NCBI RefSeq assembly: GCF_021295395.1 | Contig: NZ_JAIWOU010000001.1 | Span: 685,001-749,000 of the forward strand | Direction of reading: 5' to 3' | Length of the DNA: 64,000 nucleotides | Source: Komagataeibacter sp. FNDCR2 | Lineage (GTDB): Bacteria; Pseudomonadota; Alphaproteobacteria; Acetobacterales; Acetobacteraceae | The notes under the pieces: model-generated | Database searches by the model: none | What the model saw: only the letters and a program-made list of their open reading frames with translations | Told to the model about the DNA's origin: nothing | Translations under genes and position numbers: made by a program | Shown here: one piece after another, positions 46,937 through 56,211 of the stretch | Layout of the letters: every line of letters begins with the position of its first letter | How positions within the stretch are numbered: position 1 is the stretch's first letter

Positions 46937-47731
46937 ATGGACGATCTCGACCAACTTGAGGCCCAGAGTATCTTCATCCTGCGTGAAGCCTACCGGAAGC
47001 TGAAGCCGCTGGCGATGCTGTGGTCGCTGGGCAAGGATTCCAATGTCATGATCTGGCTGGCGCGCAAGGCCTTCCTTGGCCGCGTCCCCTTCCCGGTCAT
47101 GCATGTGGATACCGGCAAGAAATTCCCGGAAATGTACAAATTCCGCGATGAATATACCAAGAAATGGGATCTTGAGCTGCTGCTGGGCGACTGCCCGCCG
47201 GTTGAGGACATCGACCCCACCCTGCCGCCCGCCGCACGTTCCGCCGCGCGCAAGACCGCGGGCCTTGCCGCGATGATCGACAAATACAAGCTGGCGGGCG
47301 TGATCGCCGGGATCCGCCGCGACGAACAGGCCACCCGTGCGAAGGAACGCGTGTTCAGCCCCCGCGGCTCGGGCCACAAATGGGACGTGCGCAACCAGCC
47401 CCCCGAATTCTGGGACCAGTACGCCACCCCGCACGAAGCCGGGATGCATGTGCGTGTCCACCCGCTGCTTTCATGGCGCGAGATCGACATCTGGCGTTAT
47501 ATCGAGCGTGAGAACATCCCGCTGGTCGACCTGTATTTCGCCAAGGACGGCAAGCGGTACCGCTCGCTGGGGGATCAGGACATCACCAGCCCGGTCGAGA
47601 GCAACGCCGTAACGGTGGCGGAAGTGATCGCGGAGTTGGAAACATCCCGCACGTCCGAGCGCGCCGGTCGCGCCATGGACCATGAATCCGAGGATGCATT
47701 CGAACGCCTGCGCGTGGCCGGCTATCTCTGA
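46937..47731 (+). CDS. cysD: Sulfate adenylyltransferase subunit 2
   Basis: A 264-aa ATP pyrophosphatase-type subunit that forms APS from sulfate and ATP, driven by GTP hydrolysis in CysN. The PP-loop is [19 protein letters not shown], followed by [23 protein letters not shown] and [17 protein letters not shown]. The C-terminus [26 protein letters not shown] is typical. It is shorter than the E. coli protein but complete. The ATG at 46937 has GAAGG upstream. cysNC follows after 25 bases. Confidence 0.95.
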   Translation: MDDLDQLEAQSIFILREAYRKLKPLAMLWSLGKDSNVMIWLARKAFLGRVPFPVMHVDTGKKFPEMYKFRDEYTKKWDLELLLGDCPPVEDIDPTLPPAARSAARKTAGLAAMIDKYKLAGVIAGIRRDEQATRAKERVFSPRGSGHKWDVRNQPPEFWDQYATPHEAGMHVRVHPLLSWREIDIWRYIERENIPLVDLYFAKDGKRYRSLGDQDITSPVESNAVTVAEVIAELETSRTSERAGRAMDHESEDAFERLRVAGYL

Positions 47732-47756
47732 GCGGACAGGACGGAGTTACAATACA

Positions 47757-49640
47757 ATGAGTACAACGATCCCTGCCCCGCAGGAAGCCGCCACCCCCAT
47801 CGTGATCGTGGGCCATGTCGATCACGGCAAGTCCACGCTGATCGGACGCCTGCTGTATGATACGGACAGCCTGCCCGAGGGGCGTGTCGCGCAGATTATC
47901 GAATCCAGCAAGAAGCGCGGCCTGACGATTGAATGGAGCTTCCTGCTCGACAGCCTCCAGATCGAACGTGATCAGGGCGTAACCGTTGATTCCACCCGCA
48001 TTCCCTTCCGTCTGGGCGACCGGCAGTTCGTGATCGTGGACGCGCCGGGCCACCGGCAGTTCCTGCGCAACATGATCACCGGCGCGGCCGATGCCGAAGC
48101 CGCCGTTCTGGTCATTGACGCCAATGAAGGCGCGCAGGAGCAGACCCGCCGCCACGCCATGCTGCTGCGCCTGATCGGTATCCGCCACGTGATCGTGCTG
48201 ATGAACAAGGTCGATATCCTCGACTACGACCAGCACAAGATCGAGACCGCCGAGCGCGAGGTGACCGAACTGCTGCGCCAGCTTGAAATCGAGCCGACCG
48301 TGTTCGTGCCCGCTTCCGCGCGTGAGGGTGACAACATCGCCAGCCGTTCGGACAAGATGGCATGGTACAAGGGCCCGACCCTGACCGAGGCGCTGGCCCA
48401 GGTACCCGCGCCCTCTTCGCGCGCGGACCTGCCGCTGCGCCTGCCGGTGCAGGATGTCTACCGCTTCGACACCAAGCGCGTGGTGGTGGGACGCATCGAG
48501 CGTGGCCGCATCCGCGTGGGCGACGAAGTGGTGGTTGGCACACATGGTGCGCGCGCACGCATCGCCACGATCGAAAGCTGGCACACAGCGCCGCAGGTCG
48601 CCGCCATTGCCGGGCAGTCCGTGGCCGTGACGCTGGAGCCGGACGTGATTCCCGATCGCGGGGATTTCCTGTTCCCGGCATCCGACGCGCCGCTGCGGGC
48701 CGCACGTATCCGCACGCGCCTGTTCTGGCTGCGCCAGGAACCGCTGCGCGTGGGTGAAAGCTTCAGGCTGCGCCTCGCCACGGCGGAACACCAGGTGACG
48801 GTCGCCGCCATCGACTCCGTTGTCCGGCTGGAAGACCTGACCGAACACCCCGCCGAGGAAGTGCCGCCCGAAGGCTTTGCCGAAATTACGCTGGCAGTCT
48901 CCGAGACCATGCTGTTCGACCCCTTCCTGCCCGGCACGGCGGATGGTCGCGGCGTGCTGGTTGACCGCAACCAGCAGATCGTGGGCGGCGCGCCGCTGGT
49001 CGGCGTGGCCGAAAGTGTCGCGGGCCGCAACGCCATCCACCCCACGGGCAGCACCGTTTCGCTGTGGGACCGCGCGCAGGCCCGGGGGCACCGTGGCGGC
49101 GTGTTCTGGATGACCGGCCTGCCGGGTGCTGGCAAGAGCACGCTGGCCCGCGCGGCGGAAAACCGCCTGTTTGCCCGTGGCGTCGATGTGTCGGTGCTGG
49201 ATGGGGATACATTGCGCGCCGGGCTGTGTTCGGACCTTGGCTTTTCGGATGCGGACCGGCGTGAAAACGTCCGCCGCGCCGCGGCCGTGGCCCGGATCCT
49301 GGCGGAAAGCGGTCAGGTCGTGATCGTGGCGCTGATCTCACCCACCATCGCGGACCGTGAACTGGCCCGCCAGATCGTGGGGGACGGTTTTTACGAAATC
49401 TTCATCGACACCCCGCAGGCCACATGCGAACAGCGTGACCCCAAGGGGCTGTACGCGGCGGCGCGCGCGGGCAAGATTGCCGGTTTCACCGGCATCGACG
49501 CCCCGTACGAAGCCCCTGCCACCCCAGCCCTGCGGCTGGAGACGGCGCAGCGCGGCAGCGATGAAACCGCGACCCAGCTTGCGACCTTCATCGGGGATGC
49601 GATCCGCATCGACGGTGCGGCGGGGCGCGCGCGCTCCTGA
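47757..49640 (+). CDS. cysNC: Bifunctional sulfate adenylyltransferase subunit 1 / APS kinase
   Basis: A 627-aa fusion. The CysN part (1 to about 440) is a translation-factor-like GTPase with [17 protein letters not shown] and MNKVD, followed by beta-barrel domains. The CysC part (about 450-627) is an APS kinase with P-loop [47 protein letters not shown] and [27 protein letters not shown]. The switch region [17 protein letters not shown] differs from the E. coli CysN pattern, so it is a divergent subgroup. CysN-CysC fusions are known in many bacteria. A hairpin follows the stop. Confidence 0.94.
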   Translation: MSTTIPAPQEAATPIVIVGHVDHGKSTLIGRLLYDTDSLPEGRVAQIIESSKKRGLTIEWSFLLDSLQIERDQGVTVDSTRIPFRLGDRQFVIVDAPGHRQFLRNMITGAADAEAAVLVIDANEGAQEQTRRHAMLLRLIGIRHVIVLMNKVDILDYDQHKIETAEREVTELLRQLEIEPTVFVPASAREGDNIASRSDKMAWYKGPTLTEALAQVPAPSSRADLPLRLPVQDVYRFDTKRVVVGRIERGRIRVGDEVVVGTHGARARIATIESWHTAPQVAAIAGQSVAVTLEPDVIPDRGDFLFPASDAPLRAARIRTRLFWLRQEPLRVGESFRLRLATAEHQVTVAAIDSVVRLEDLTEHPAEEVPPEGFAEITLAVSETMLFDPFLPGTADGRGVLVDRNQQIVGGAPLVGVAESVAGRNAIHPTGSTVSLWDRAQARGHRGGVFWMTGLPGAGKSTLARAAENRLFARGVDVSVLDGDTLRAGLCSDLGFSDADRRENVRRAAAVARILAESGQVVIVALISPTIADRELARQIVGDGFYEIFIDTPQATCEQRDPKGLYAAARAGKIAGFTGIDAPYEAPATPALRLETAQRGSDETATQLATFIGDAIRIDGAAGRARS

Positions 49641-49647
49641 TCATGCG

Positions 49648-49673
49648 GGCCCGCCCCAGCCATGGGGCGGGCC
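49648..49673 (+). terminator. Hairpin after cysNC
   Basis: GGCCCGCCCC (49648-49657) and GGGGCGGGCC (49664-49673) form a 10-bp perfect stem with a 6-base loop, seven bases after the stop. With no T run it may only partly terminate, splitting the cys cluster into two units. Confidence 0.5.
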
Positions 49674-49785
49674 ACATGAAACCAGCGCCGGGTTGCGGGA
49701 TGGACACCGGACACGCGGGTGCGGGCGGTGTATAGACCAGTCGCGGCAGAACAAGCCTGCCGCCTGAATAGGAAACGGTTCAGAA

Positions 49786-50115
49786 GTGGATGTCAGGAAC
49801 AACCGCCGGGATTTGACCGGTACAAGCGTCATCACGGCCAACCGCCTGCTTGATGGCCGCATCGTCTGGCTGACCGGAACGGGATGGTCGGAAACGGTCA
49901 GCCATGCCCGCATCATTGATAACGCGGATGTGGAGGCGACCATAAAGCAGATCCGCGCCACACCCGATGCGCGGCGGGTCATCGGCATTTACGGCGTGCA
50001 GCTTGACCCCACGGCGGCTGGCGTCACCCCCCTGACAGTGCGCGAGCGCATCCGTGCCTTCGGGCCGAGCGTCCACCCTGAATTCGCTCCCGTGGAGACA
50101 TCCGATGTCCACTAA
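49786..50115 (+). CDS. DUF2849 protein linked to sulfite reduction
   Basis: A 109-aa protein starting with GTG; AGGAAA lies 10 bases upstream. Sequence features: TGTSVITANRLLDGRIVWLTGTGWSETVSHARIIDNADVEATIKQI, and YGVQLDPTAAGVTPLTVRERIRAFGPSVHPEF near the end. This is the DUF2849 type found before nitrite/sulfite reductase genes in alphaproteobacteria. Its exact role is unknown. It overlaps the cysI start by 11 bases, so translation is probably coupled. Confidence 0.85.
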   Translation: MDVRNNRRDLTGTSVITANRLLDGRIVWLTGTGWSETVSHARIIDNADVEATIKQIRATPDARRVIGIYGVQLDPTAAGVTPLTVRERIRAFGPSVHPEFAPVETSDVH

Positions 50116-51793
50116 CACAGCGACCCTGCCGGTTGGACGGTATGCCTATGACCAGATTGACCGTACCTTCCTTTCCCAGCGCGTGGCCCAGTTCCGTGAG
50201 CAGGTGAACCGCCGCATCGCCGGGCACCTGACCGAAGACGAATTCAAGCCGCTGCGCCTCATGAACGGGCTGTACCTCCAGTTGCATGCCTACATGCTGC
50301 GCGTGGCCATTCCCTACGGCATGCTCGGCGCGGACCAGATGCGCGCGCTGGCGCATATCGCACGCACCTATGACCGTGATTACGGCCATTTCACCACGCG
50401 GCAGAACATGCAGTTCAACTGGATCCGGCTTGAGGACACGCCCGACATCCTTGAACGCCTGGCCGATGTGGACATGCACGCCATACAGACCAGCGGCAAC
50501 TGCATCCGCAATGTCACCTGCGATGAATTCGCCGGGGCCGCCGCCGATGAACTGCTCGATCCGCGCATCCATGCCGAAATCCTGCGCCAGTGGTCCACGC
50601 TGCACCCGGAATTCGCGTTCCTGCCGCGCAAGTTCAAGATTGCGATCAGCGGCAGCCCGCAGGATCGCGTGGCCGCGCGTTTCCATGATATCGGGCTTGT
50701 CGCCCGGCCCGGTCCGCAGGGTCGGCCGGTATTTGACGTGTTCGTGGGCGGCGGGCTTGGCCGCACGCCCATCATCGGCGTGCTGCTGCGCGACAACCTG
50801 CCCGAGGAAGACCTTGTCGCCTACCTTGAGGCCATCGTGCGCGTCTATAACGCCTATGGCCGACGGGACAATATGTACAAGGCCCGCATCAAGATCCTTG
50901 TGCAGGCGCTCGGGGTCGAGACATTCCGTGAGAAGGTGGATGCCGAATTCGCGCTCATGAACCGGGCCGATTATCGGCTGGAACCCGATATCGTCGCGGG
51001 GATCCGCGCCCGGTTCGGGATTCCCGCCCTTGATGCCCCGGCCGATGCGGCGGACACGCTGGCGGCCGGGCGCAAGGCGGATCCGGCATTCGACCGCTGG
51101 GTACGCACCAACACCCACCCCCACCGGCATCCGGGCTTTACCAGCGTGGTGATTTCCATCAAGCCCGACGGCGGCATCCCCGGTGATGTCACGGCGGACC
51201 AGATGGATGTGATCGCGGACCTGGCCGATGGCTGGTCGTTTGGCGAAATCCGCGTCACCCACATGCAGAACGTGGTGCTGGGCCATGTGCGCAAGGACCG
51301 GCTGCACGAACTGTGGCGCAGGCTGGTCGCCGCCGGTCTGGGCACGCCCAATATCGGGCTGGTGGGCGACATCATCGCCTGCCCCGGTCTGGATTACTGC
51401 TCGCTGGCCAATGCGCGCTCCATTCCCATCGCGCAGAAACTGAGCGCACGCTTTGCCAGTCCTGAACTGCAGGAACGTATTGGCAGGCTGCACATCAACA
51501 TCTCGGGCTGCATCAATGCCTGCGGGCATCACCATGCGGGCCATATCGGCATTCTGGGCGTGGACAAGCGGGGGGAGGAATTCTTCCAGCTCACGCTTGG
51601 CGGATCGGCTGGCAATGACGTGGCCATCGGGCAGATCATCGGCCCGGCCCTGCCGGAAGATGAAACGGTTGACGCCATCGCCCGGCTGATCGACGCCTAT
51701 CTGGTGCTGCGGACCGAAGGCGAACAGTTTATCGACACATACCGGCGCCTCGGCGCCGCCAGCTTCAAGGATGCCGTCTATGCCTCTGCTTGA
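50105..51793 (+). CDS. cysI: Sulfite reductase, siroheme/[4Fe-4S] subunit
   Basis: A 562-aa hemoprotein of the nitrite/sulfite reductase family that takes sulfite to sulfide in six one-electron-pair steps. It has the two-fold repeated ferredoxin-like and catalytic domains, with GHFTTRQNMQFNWIRLED and the cysteine sets CPGLDYC and CINAC (SGCINACGHHH) that bind the cluster and siroheme. Nitrite reductase is the alternative; the cys neighbours favour sulfite. No flavoprotein subunit (CysJ) is present, so the electron donor may be ferredoxin or another partner. It overlaps both its neighbours. Confidence 0.9.
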   Translation: MSTNTATLPVGRYAYDQIDRTFLSQRVAQFREQVNRRIAGHLTEDEFKPLRLMNGLYLQLHAYMLRVAIPYGMLGADQMRALAHIARTYDRDYGHFTTRQNMQFNWIRLEDTPDILERLADVDMHAIQTSGNCIRNVTCDEFAGAAADELLDPRIHAEILRQWSTLHPEFAFLPRKFKIAISGSPQDRVAARFHDIGLVARPGPQGRPVFDVFVGGGLGRTPIIGVLLRDNLPEEDLVAYLEAIVRVYNAYGRRDNMYKARIKILVQALGVETFREKVDAEFALMNRADYRLEPDIVAGIRARFGIPALDAPADAADTLAAGRKADPAFDRWVRTNTHPHRHPGFTSVVISIKPDGGIPGDVTADQMDVIADLADGWSFGEIRVTHMQNVVLGHVRKDRLHELWRRLVAAGLGTPNIGLVGDIIACPGLDYCSLANARSIPIAQKLSARFASPELQERIGRLHINISGCINACGHHHAGHIGILGVDKRGEEFFQLTLGGSAGNDVAIGQIIGPALPEDETVDAIARLIDAYLVLRTEGEQFIDTYRRLGAASFKDAVYASA

Positions 51794-52268
51794 GAATGGC
51801 CGCATTACGGAAGATCGCTGGACGGAAGCCGTGGAGGGCGCGCCACTGCCCGATGGCGCGGTGATCGTCCCCCTTGAACGGCTTGAGGAAGGGCTGGCCC
51901 GCACGGGTCAGGCCCCGCTGGGCGTCGCCATTGGGCCGGATGTGGATGTGCGCCAGCTCCATCATGTCCTGCCCCGGCTGGAACTGGTGGCGGTAACGTT
52001 CACCACGTTCCGCGATGGCCGGGCCTTTACGCAGGCGCGTGCGCTGCGTGAGCATCTGTCCTTCACCGGGGAAATCCGCGCAACCGGCAAGCCCCTGCCC
52101 GACCAGTACGAGTTCATGCTGCGCTGTGGCATGACCACCGTGAAAACCGAACGGGCGGAAGATGTGTCGGTATGGCAGCAGGCGCATGAACGCTTTTCCA
52201 TCGCCTACCAGCCTTCCATCCTGCATGAACGCAGGCAGGGCCTGGGCCTGCGCCGCTTTCTGGGCTGA
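51780..52268 (+). CDS. DUF934 protein, sulfite-reduction accessory
   Basis: A 162-aa protein of the DUF934 family, which is regularly found directly after sulfite reductase genes in proteobacteria. Seen: MPLLENGRITEDRWTEAVEGAPLPDGAVIVPLERL, GPDVDVRQLHHVLPRLELVAVTFTTFRDGRAFTQARALRE and GEIRATGKPLPDQYEFMLRCG. The likely role is an electron-transfer or assembly partner for CysI, which is inference. The ATG overlaps the cysI stop by 14 bases. Confidence 0.88.
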   Translation: MPLLENGRITEDRWTEAVEGAPLPDGAVIVPLERLEEGLARTGQAPLGVAIGPDVDVRQLHHVLPRLELVAVTFTTFRDGRAFTQARALREHLSFTGEIRATGKPLPDQYEFMLRCGMTTVKTERAEDVSVWQQAHERFSIAYQPSILHERRQGLGLRRFLG

Positions 52269-52436
52269 AGGCCCCGCATCTCCCATCCCTTGCGCATGGC
52301 ATGCCGCCCGGAACGCCCCGCCCCTGTGGCCCATGCGGGGGCGGGCGGGGTGGCAGGGAATGCATATCCTTTTCCGCCACCATGAGGCGTGTTACCGCAA
52401 GGTGATGCGCAACCCTGTTTTCCCGCCGGTACAGGC

Positions 52437-53747
52437 ATGACCCACCCCGACCACCTGATGCAGCGCCTGTGCGGCGCCATTCTGGGGGCTGGATGGCGGG
52501 GGCTGGCCACGCTGCTGGCCCCGGCCCTGCGCCTTAACCTGTGGCGGCGGGTGCGCCGGGGCAAGGAGATCGCGGCATGCCTGCCGCAACGCCGTGGTTT
52601 TGCCCCGTGCAGGCGGCCTGCGGGCCGGTTGATCTGGCTTCATGCCGCAAGCGTGGGGGAGACGGTGGCGGTCATGCCGGTCATCGGGCAAATCCTCCAC
52701 TCCAGTGCCGAACAGCATGTTCTGGTCACGACCGGCACCATTTCCGGCGCGGAAATCCTGCATGCGCGTCTGGCGGACCTGCCTGGCCATGAACGGGTCC
52801 ATCATCAGTTCGCGCCGCTGGACGTGCCGCGCTGGGTCGCCCGGTTTCTGGACTTCTGGCGGCCCGATGTGGCCGCGCTGGTGGAAAGTGAACTCTGGCC
52901 CAACCTGATCGCCGCCTGCATGGCGCGGCATGTCCCGGTGGCGCTGCTCAGTGGCCGGATGTCGGACCGTTCGCTGGCGGGATGGCGGAAGGCCGCGTGC
53001 CTGCTGCGCCGGATGCTGTCCAGCCTTGCATGGGTCATGGCGCGCAGCAAGGAAGATGCCCGCCGCCTGGTGCACGGTGGCGCGGGCCGGATCGACCTGA
53101 TCGCGGACCTGAAGGATGCAGCCGGCCCCCTGCCCTATGATCCGGCGGCGCTGGCCGAACTCCGCCAGTCCCTTGCCGGTCGGCCGGTCTGGGTCGCGGC
53201 TTCGACCCACCATGGCGAGGATGCGGAAATACTTCAGGCCGCGCACCTGATCCGGCAGGCGGTGCCCGATGCATTGACCATCATCATTCCCCGCCATCCC
53301 CAGCGGGGCAAAGAGATCGCGGACCTGTCCGGCGGACCTGTTCCCCGCCGTGCGGCAGGGCAGGTTCCCACGGTGCGGGATTCCGTATGGATCTGCGACA
53401 CGCTGGGTGAGACCGGCCTGTTCTATGCCCTTGCCGCACCTGTCCTGCTGGGCAACAGCCTGCCGGGCTGCACGGGGGGCGGCCATAACCCGGTGGAACC
53501 CGCGCGCGCGGGCTGCGCGCTGGCCAGTGGCCCCGGAATTGATAATTTCCGCCAGGCTTATGCCCGGCTGGGCGATAGCGTGCGCCATGTCATGACAGCG
53601 CAGGATATCGCCCAGTGGGTTGTCTCCCTCATCGGGCACGCAGGCGCGCCTGCCGCCGCCGGAGATGCCGCCCGTCGCCATGTGCTACCCGACCCGGATA
53701 TCGCGCGGCAGGTGGCGCAGGCCCTGATTACGCTGGGCGCGCCCTGA
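52437..53747 (+). CDS. waaA: 3-deoxy-D-manno-octulosonic acid (KDO) transferase
   Basis: A 436-aa inner-membrane-associated GT-B enzyme that attaches KDO to the lipid A precursor. The short N-terminal hydrophobic stretch is followed by RLIWLHAASVGETVAVMPVI, ALVESELWPNLI, VALLSGRMSDRSLAGWRK, WVAASTHHGEDAEIL, and the donor-site PVLLGNSLPGCTGGGHNPVEPARAG. The length is normal for WaaA. The stop and the lpxK start share a base in TGATG. The start is at an ATG inside CAGGCATGACC. Confidence 0.95.
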   Translation: MTHPDHLMQRLCGAILGAGWRGLATLLAPALRLNLWRRVRRGKEIAACLPQRRGFAPCRRPAGRLIWLHAASVGETVAVMPVIGQILHSSAEQHVLVTTGTISGAEILHARLADLPGHERVHHQFAPLDVPRWVARFLDFWRPDVAALVESELWPNLIAACMARHVPVALLSGRMSDRSLAGWRKAACLLRRMLSSLAWVMARSKEDARRLVHGGAGRIDLIADLKDAAGPLPYDPAALAELRQSLAGRPVWVAASTHHGEDAEILQAAHLIRQAVPDALTIIIPRHPQRGKEIADLSGGPVPRRAAGQVPTVRDSVWICDTLGETGLFYALAAPVLLGNSLPGCTGGGHNPVEPARAGCALASGPGIDNFRQAYARLGDSVRHVMTAQDIAQWVVSLIGHAGAPAAAGDAARRHVLPDPDIARQVAQALITLGAP

Positions 53748-54736
53748 TGCGCGCGCCCTCATTCTGGTGGCGCAGGCCCGGACATGCGGGGCTTGCGGCA
53801 CGGCTGCTCTCGCCACTGGGCTTTCTTTACGCGGCGGGTACGGCCTATCGCCTTCGCCGCGCAGGGTGGCGGGCCTGCGTGCCCGTGCTGTGCTGCGGCA
53901 ATATCGGCGCGGGGGGGTCCGGCAAGACGCCGGTGGTGCTGGATCTGGCGCAGCGCGCCATGGCACGCGGGCGCAGGCCCGCCATCCTCTCACGTGGGTA
54001 CGGGGGCCACGCACCTGCGGGAACGCGGGTGAATCCCGCAACCCATACCCCCCGCGACGTAGGGGACGAGCCCCTGCTGCTGGCCCGTATCGCACCGTGC
54101 TACGTCGGGGCGGACCGCGCGGTTTCAGCCCGTAGGGCGATAGCCGATGGCGCGGACTGCCTGATTATGGATGATGGCTTCCAGAACCCGACCCTGCATC
54201 AGGACGCAAGCCTTGTCGTGGTGGACGGGTATGTGGGATTCGGCAATGGCCGTGTCCTTCCCGCCGGTCCCTTGCGCGAGCCGGTCGCCGCGGGGCTGGC
54301 GCGGGCTGGTGGCGTGGTCGTGATCGGCCCGGACCTGCACGGCATTGCCGCCACCTTGGGGGGCGACCCGCCATGCTTCACCGCCCGGTTGCGCGAGAAT
54401 ACGCACGATGTGCCAGCCGACCGGCCCGTCATCGCCTTTGCCGGGATCGGGCGTCCCGCCAAGTTTTTTGACGGGCTTGCCCGGTGTGGTCTCCGGCCGC
54501 GCCGCGGCCTCGCCTTTGCCGACCACCATGTCTATACCGCAGCGGAGTGCAGGCGACTATGCGCGCTGGCGGAGGAATGGGATGCCTGTCTCGTCACGAC
54601 CGAGAAAGATGCCGTGCGCCTCCCCCCCGCCTTTCGCGCGCATGTCCATACGGTCGGCCTTCAACTGGAATGGACCCTTCCCACCATGCCCGAGCACATA
54701 CTTGACCTGTGGCTGGGCAGGATGAAAGACGGATGA
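53747..54736 (+). CDS. lpxK: Tetraacyldisaccharide 4'-kinase
   Basis: A 329-aa membrane-bound lipid A kinase. It has an N-terminal anchor (about 17-32), the P-loop region NIGAGGSGKTP, LSRGYGG, DVGDEPLLLARIAP, MDDGFQNPTL and VTTEKDAVRLPP. Translation is probably coupled to waaA (TGATG) and to the acyltransferase that follows (ATGA). Confidence 0.96.
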   Translation: MRAPSFWWRRPGHAGLAARLLSPLGFLYAAGTAYRLRRAGWRACVPVLCCGNIGAGGSGKTPVVLDLAQRAMARGRRPAILSRGYGGHAPAGTRVNPATHTPRDVGDEPLLLARIAPCYVGADRAVSARRAIADGADCLIMDDGFQNPTLHQDASLVVVDGYVGFGNGRVLPAGPLREPVAAGLARAGGVVVIGPDLHGIAATLGGDPPCFTARLRENTHDVPADRPVIAFAGIGRPAKFFDGLARCGLRPRRGLAFADHHVYTAAECRRLCALAEEWDACLVTTEKDAVRLPPAFRAHVHTVGLQLEWTLPTMPEHILDLWLGRMKDG

Positions 54737-55665
54737 CGGATAAACCTTCCCCCCGACCCACCCGGCGGATGCATGCCGAAGCGTTGCTGGTGCGTGGCCT
54801 CCTGTCCATATTCCGCCGCATCGGCCCGGTCCGGGCCTCGAACCTTGGTGGATGGCTGTGCCGCACCGTGGGGCCAAGGCTGCCGGTATCCCGTATTGCG
54901 GACGCCAACCTGCGCCGGGCCATGCCGGAACTTGATGCGGGGATGCGCCGCCGCGTAATCCGCGACATGTGGGACAATATCGGCCGCAACGCGGGGGAAT
55001 TCCCGCATCTGTCCACCCTGCCCCGCAATCCGGCCAGCGGGCCGGGATGGGATGTGGTGGGGGAAGACTACCTCCGCGCGCAGGAAGCACGCGGCGGCCC
55101 CACCATTTTCGTATCCGGCCATATCGGCAACTGGGAAATGTTGCCCCCGGCGGTAGCGCGTTACGGGCTGCCCTTCTCATCCTTTTACCGTGCGCCGAAC
55201 AATCCGCTGGTGGACCGTATCCTGCGCGACCTGCGCGATCAGGCCATGGGCCAGCCGGTGCCGCTGTTCGCCAAGGGGGCGCATGGCGCACGCGGGGCGC
55301 TGGCGCATATTCTCAGGGGCGGGCATCTGGGCATGCTCGTGGACCAGAAAATGAATGACGGCGTGGCGGCCCGGTTCTTCGGCCTGCCCGCCATGACGGC
55401 GGGGGCCATGGCGGCCATGGCGATCAAACTGCGCTGCCCGGTCATTCCCGGTTATGTCGAACGACTGGGACCGGCACGGCTACGTATTCATGTCCATCCC
55501 CCCCTCGACCTACCTGCGGGCGGCGACCGGGCGCAGGACCAGATGGAGCTGACCCAGATGGTCAATGACTGGCTTGAAAGCACGATACGCCAATATCCGG
55601 GCAGTTGGTTATGGATTCACCGCCGATGGAATGTGCAACTGCCCGAAATACTGCCTAAAAAGTAA
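54733..55665 (+). CDS. Lipid A late acyltransferase (LpxL/HtrB family)
   Basis: A 310-aa member of the LpxL/LpxM family, which adds the secondary acyl chains of lipid A. The catalytic HX4E motif is GHIGNWE; SFYRAPNNPLVDRIL, LVDQKMNDGVAARFFG and QYPGSWLWIHRRWNVQ are typical. Which chain it adds cannot be told by eye, so no symbol is assigned. The ATG overlaps the lpxK stop in ATGA, making a three-gene lipid A unit. Confidence 0.9.
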   Translation: MTDKPSPRPTRRMHAEALLVRGLLSIFRRIGPVRASNLGGWLCRTVGPRLPVSRIADANLRRAMPELDAGMRRRVIRDMWDNIGRNAGEFPHLSTLPRNPASGPGWDVVGEDYLRAQEARGGPTIFVSGHIGNWEMLPPAVARYGLPFSSFYRAPNNPLVDRILRDLRDQAMGQPVPLFAKGAHGARGALAHILRGGHLGMLVDQKMNDGVAARFFGLPAMTAGAMAAMAIKLRCPVIPGYVERLGPARLRIHVHPPLDLPAGGDRAQDQMELTQMVNDWLESTIRQYPGSWLWIHRRWNVQLPEILPKK

Positions 55666-55819
55666 TCGTTTTTGTTTAAATTTATTGTTTTTTTGCCACA
55701 GGTCCCAATTTCTGCCTGTTTCTTCGGCTTTTCCTGTCGGATTTAGTTTGGCAAAGCAGCCATGCGCCAATAGCATATTCTTACATTGTCACGCCACGAC
55801 AGGTCAGAGAGCCAATAAA

Positions 55820-56170
55820 ATGAGCACGATGGAACAACGGGACTTCTCGAACAAAGTTGTATCCCTGCGGCAGGGTTTTCTTCCCCGTCACCGTGAATAC
55901 CTGATGCGCTGGCTACAGGCTGGTGCGTGCATGGGCCTGTGTGATGCCGATATCACCAGCCATAATGAACATGACGAGCCCGATATCGAGCATGTCCTGG
56001 TCTGGGTGCGCGAAAACGCCAATCCGGCCTACATGATCCGGCCCGAAGGCATGGGCTGGATGCTGATCGACCAGATTCGCAATCACCCGCTGGCAACCTA
56101 TCGCAGCTTTGAAGCGGCGCTTCACGCCATCCGTCCCGTCCTGGCCTGCGGCGCGACCGCCGCGGCCTGA
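55820..56170 (+). CDS. Hypothetical protein, 116 aa
   Basis: A 116-aa soluble protein beginning MSTMEQRDFSNKVVSLRQGFLPRHREYLMRWLQAG. It has an acidic middle (EHDEPDIEHVLVWVRENANPAYMIRPEGMGWMLIDQI) and a short C-terminal part (NHPLATYRSFEAALHAIRPVL). I do not recognise it, but the base usage is like that of the neighbouring genes and GAGAG lies upstream. The 154 bases before it are A/T-rich with several T runs, which suggests its own promoter. It is convergent with the lipoprotein gene. Confidence 0.6.
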   Translation: MSTMEQRDFSNKVVSLRQGFLPRHREYLMRWLQAGACMGLCDADITSHNEHDEPDIEHVLVWVRENANPAYMIRPEGMGWMLIDQIRNHPLATYRSFEAALHAIRPVLACGATAAA

Positions 56171-56211
56171 ATGGCCGCGAACGGTATTACGCTGCTCTCC
56201 CGGCTCCCTGC

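Noticed and set aside
46937-47731. CysD PP-loop SLGKDS looked like a damaged SGGKDS motif
   Set aside because: CysD proteins normally have SIGKDS at this place, so SLGKDS is within family variation.
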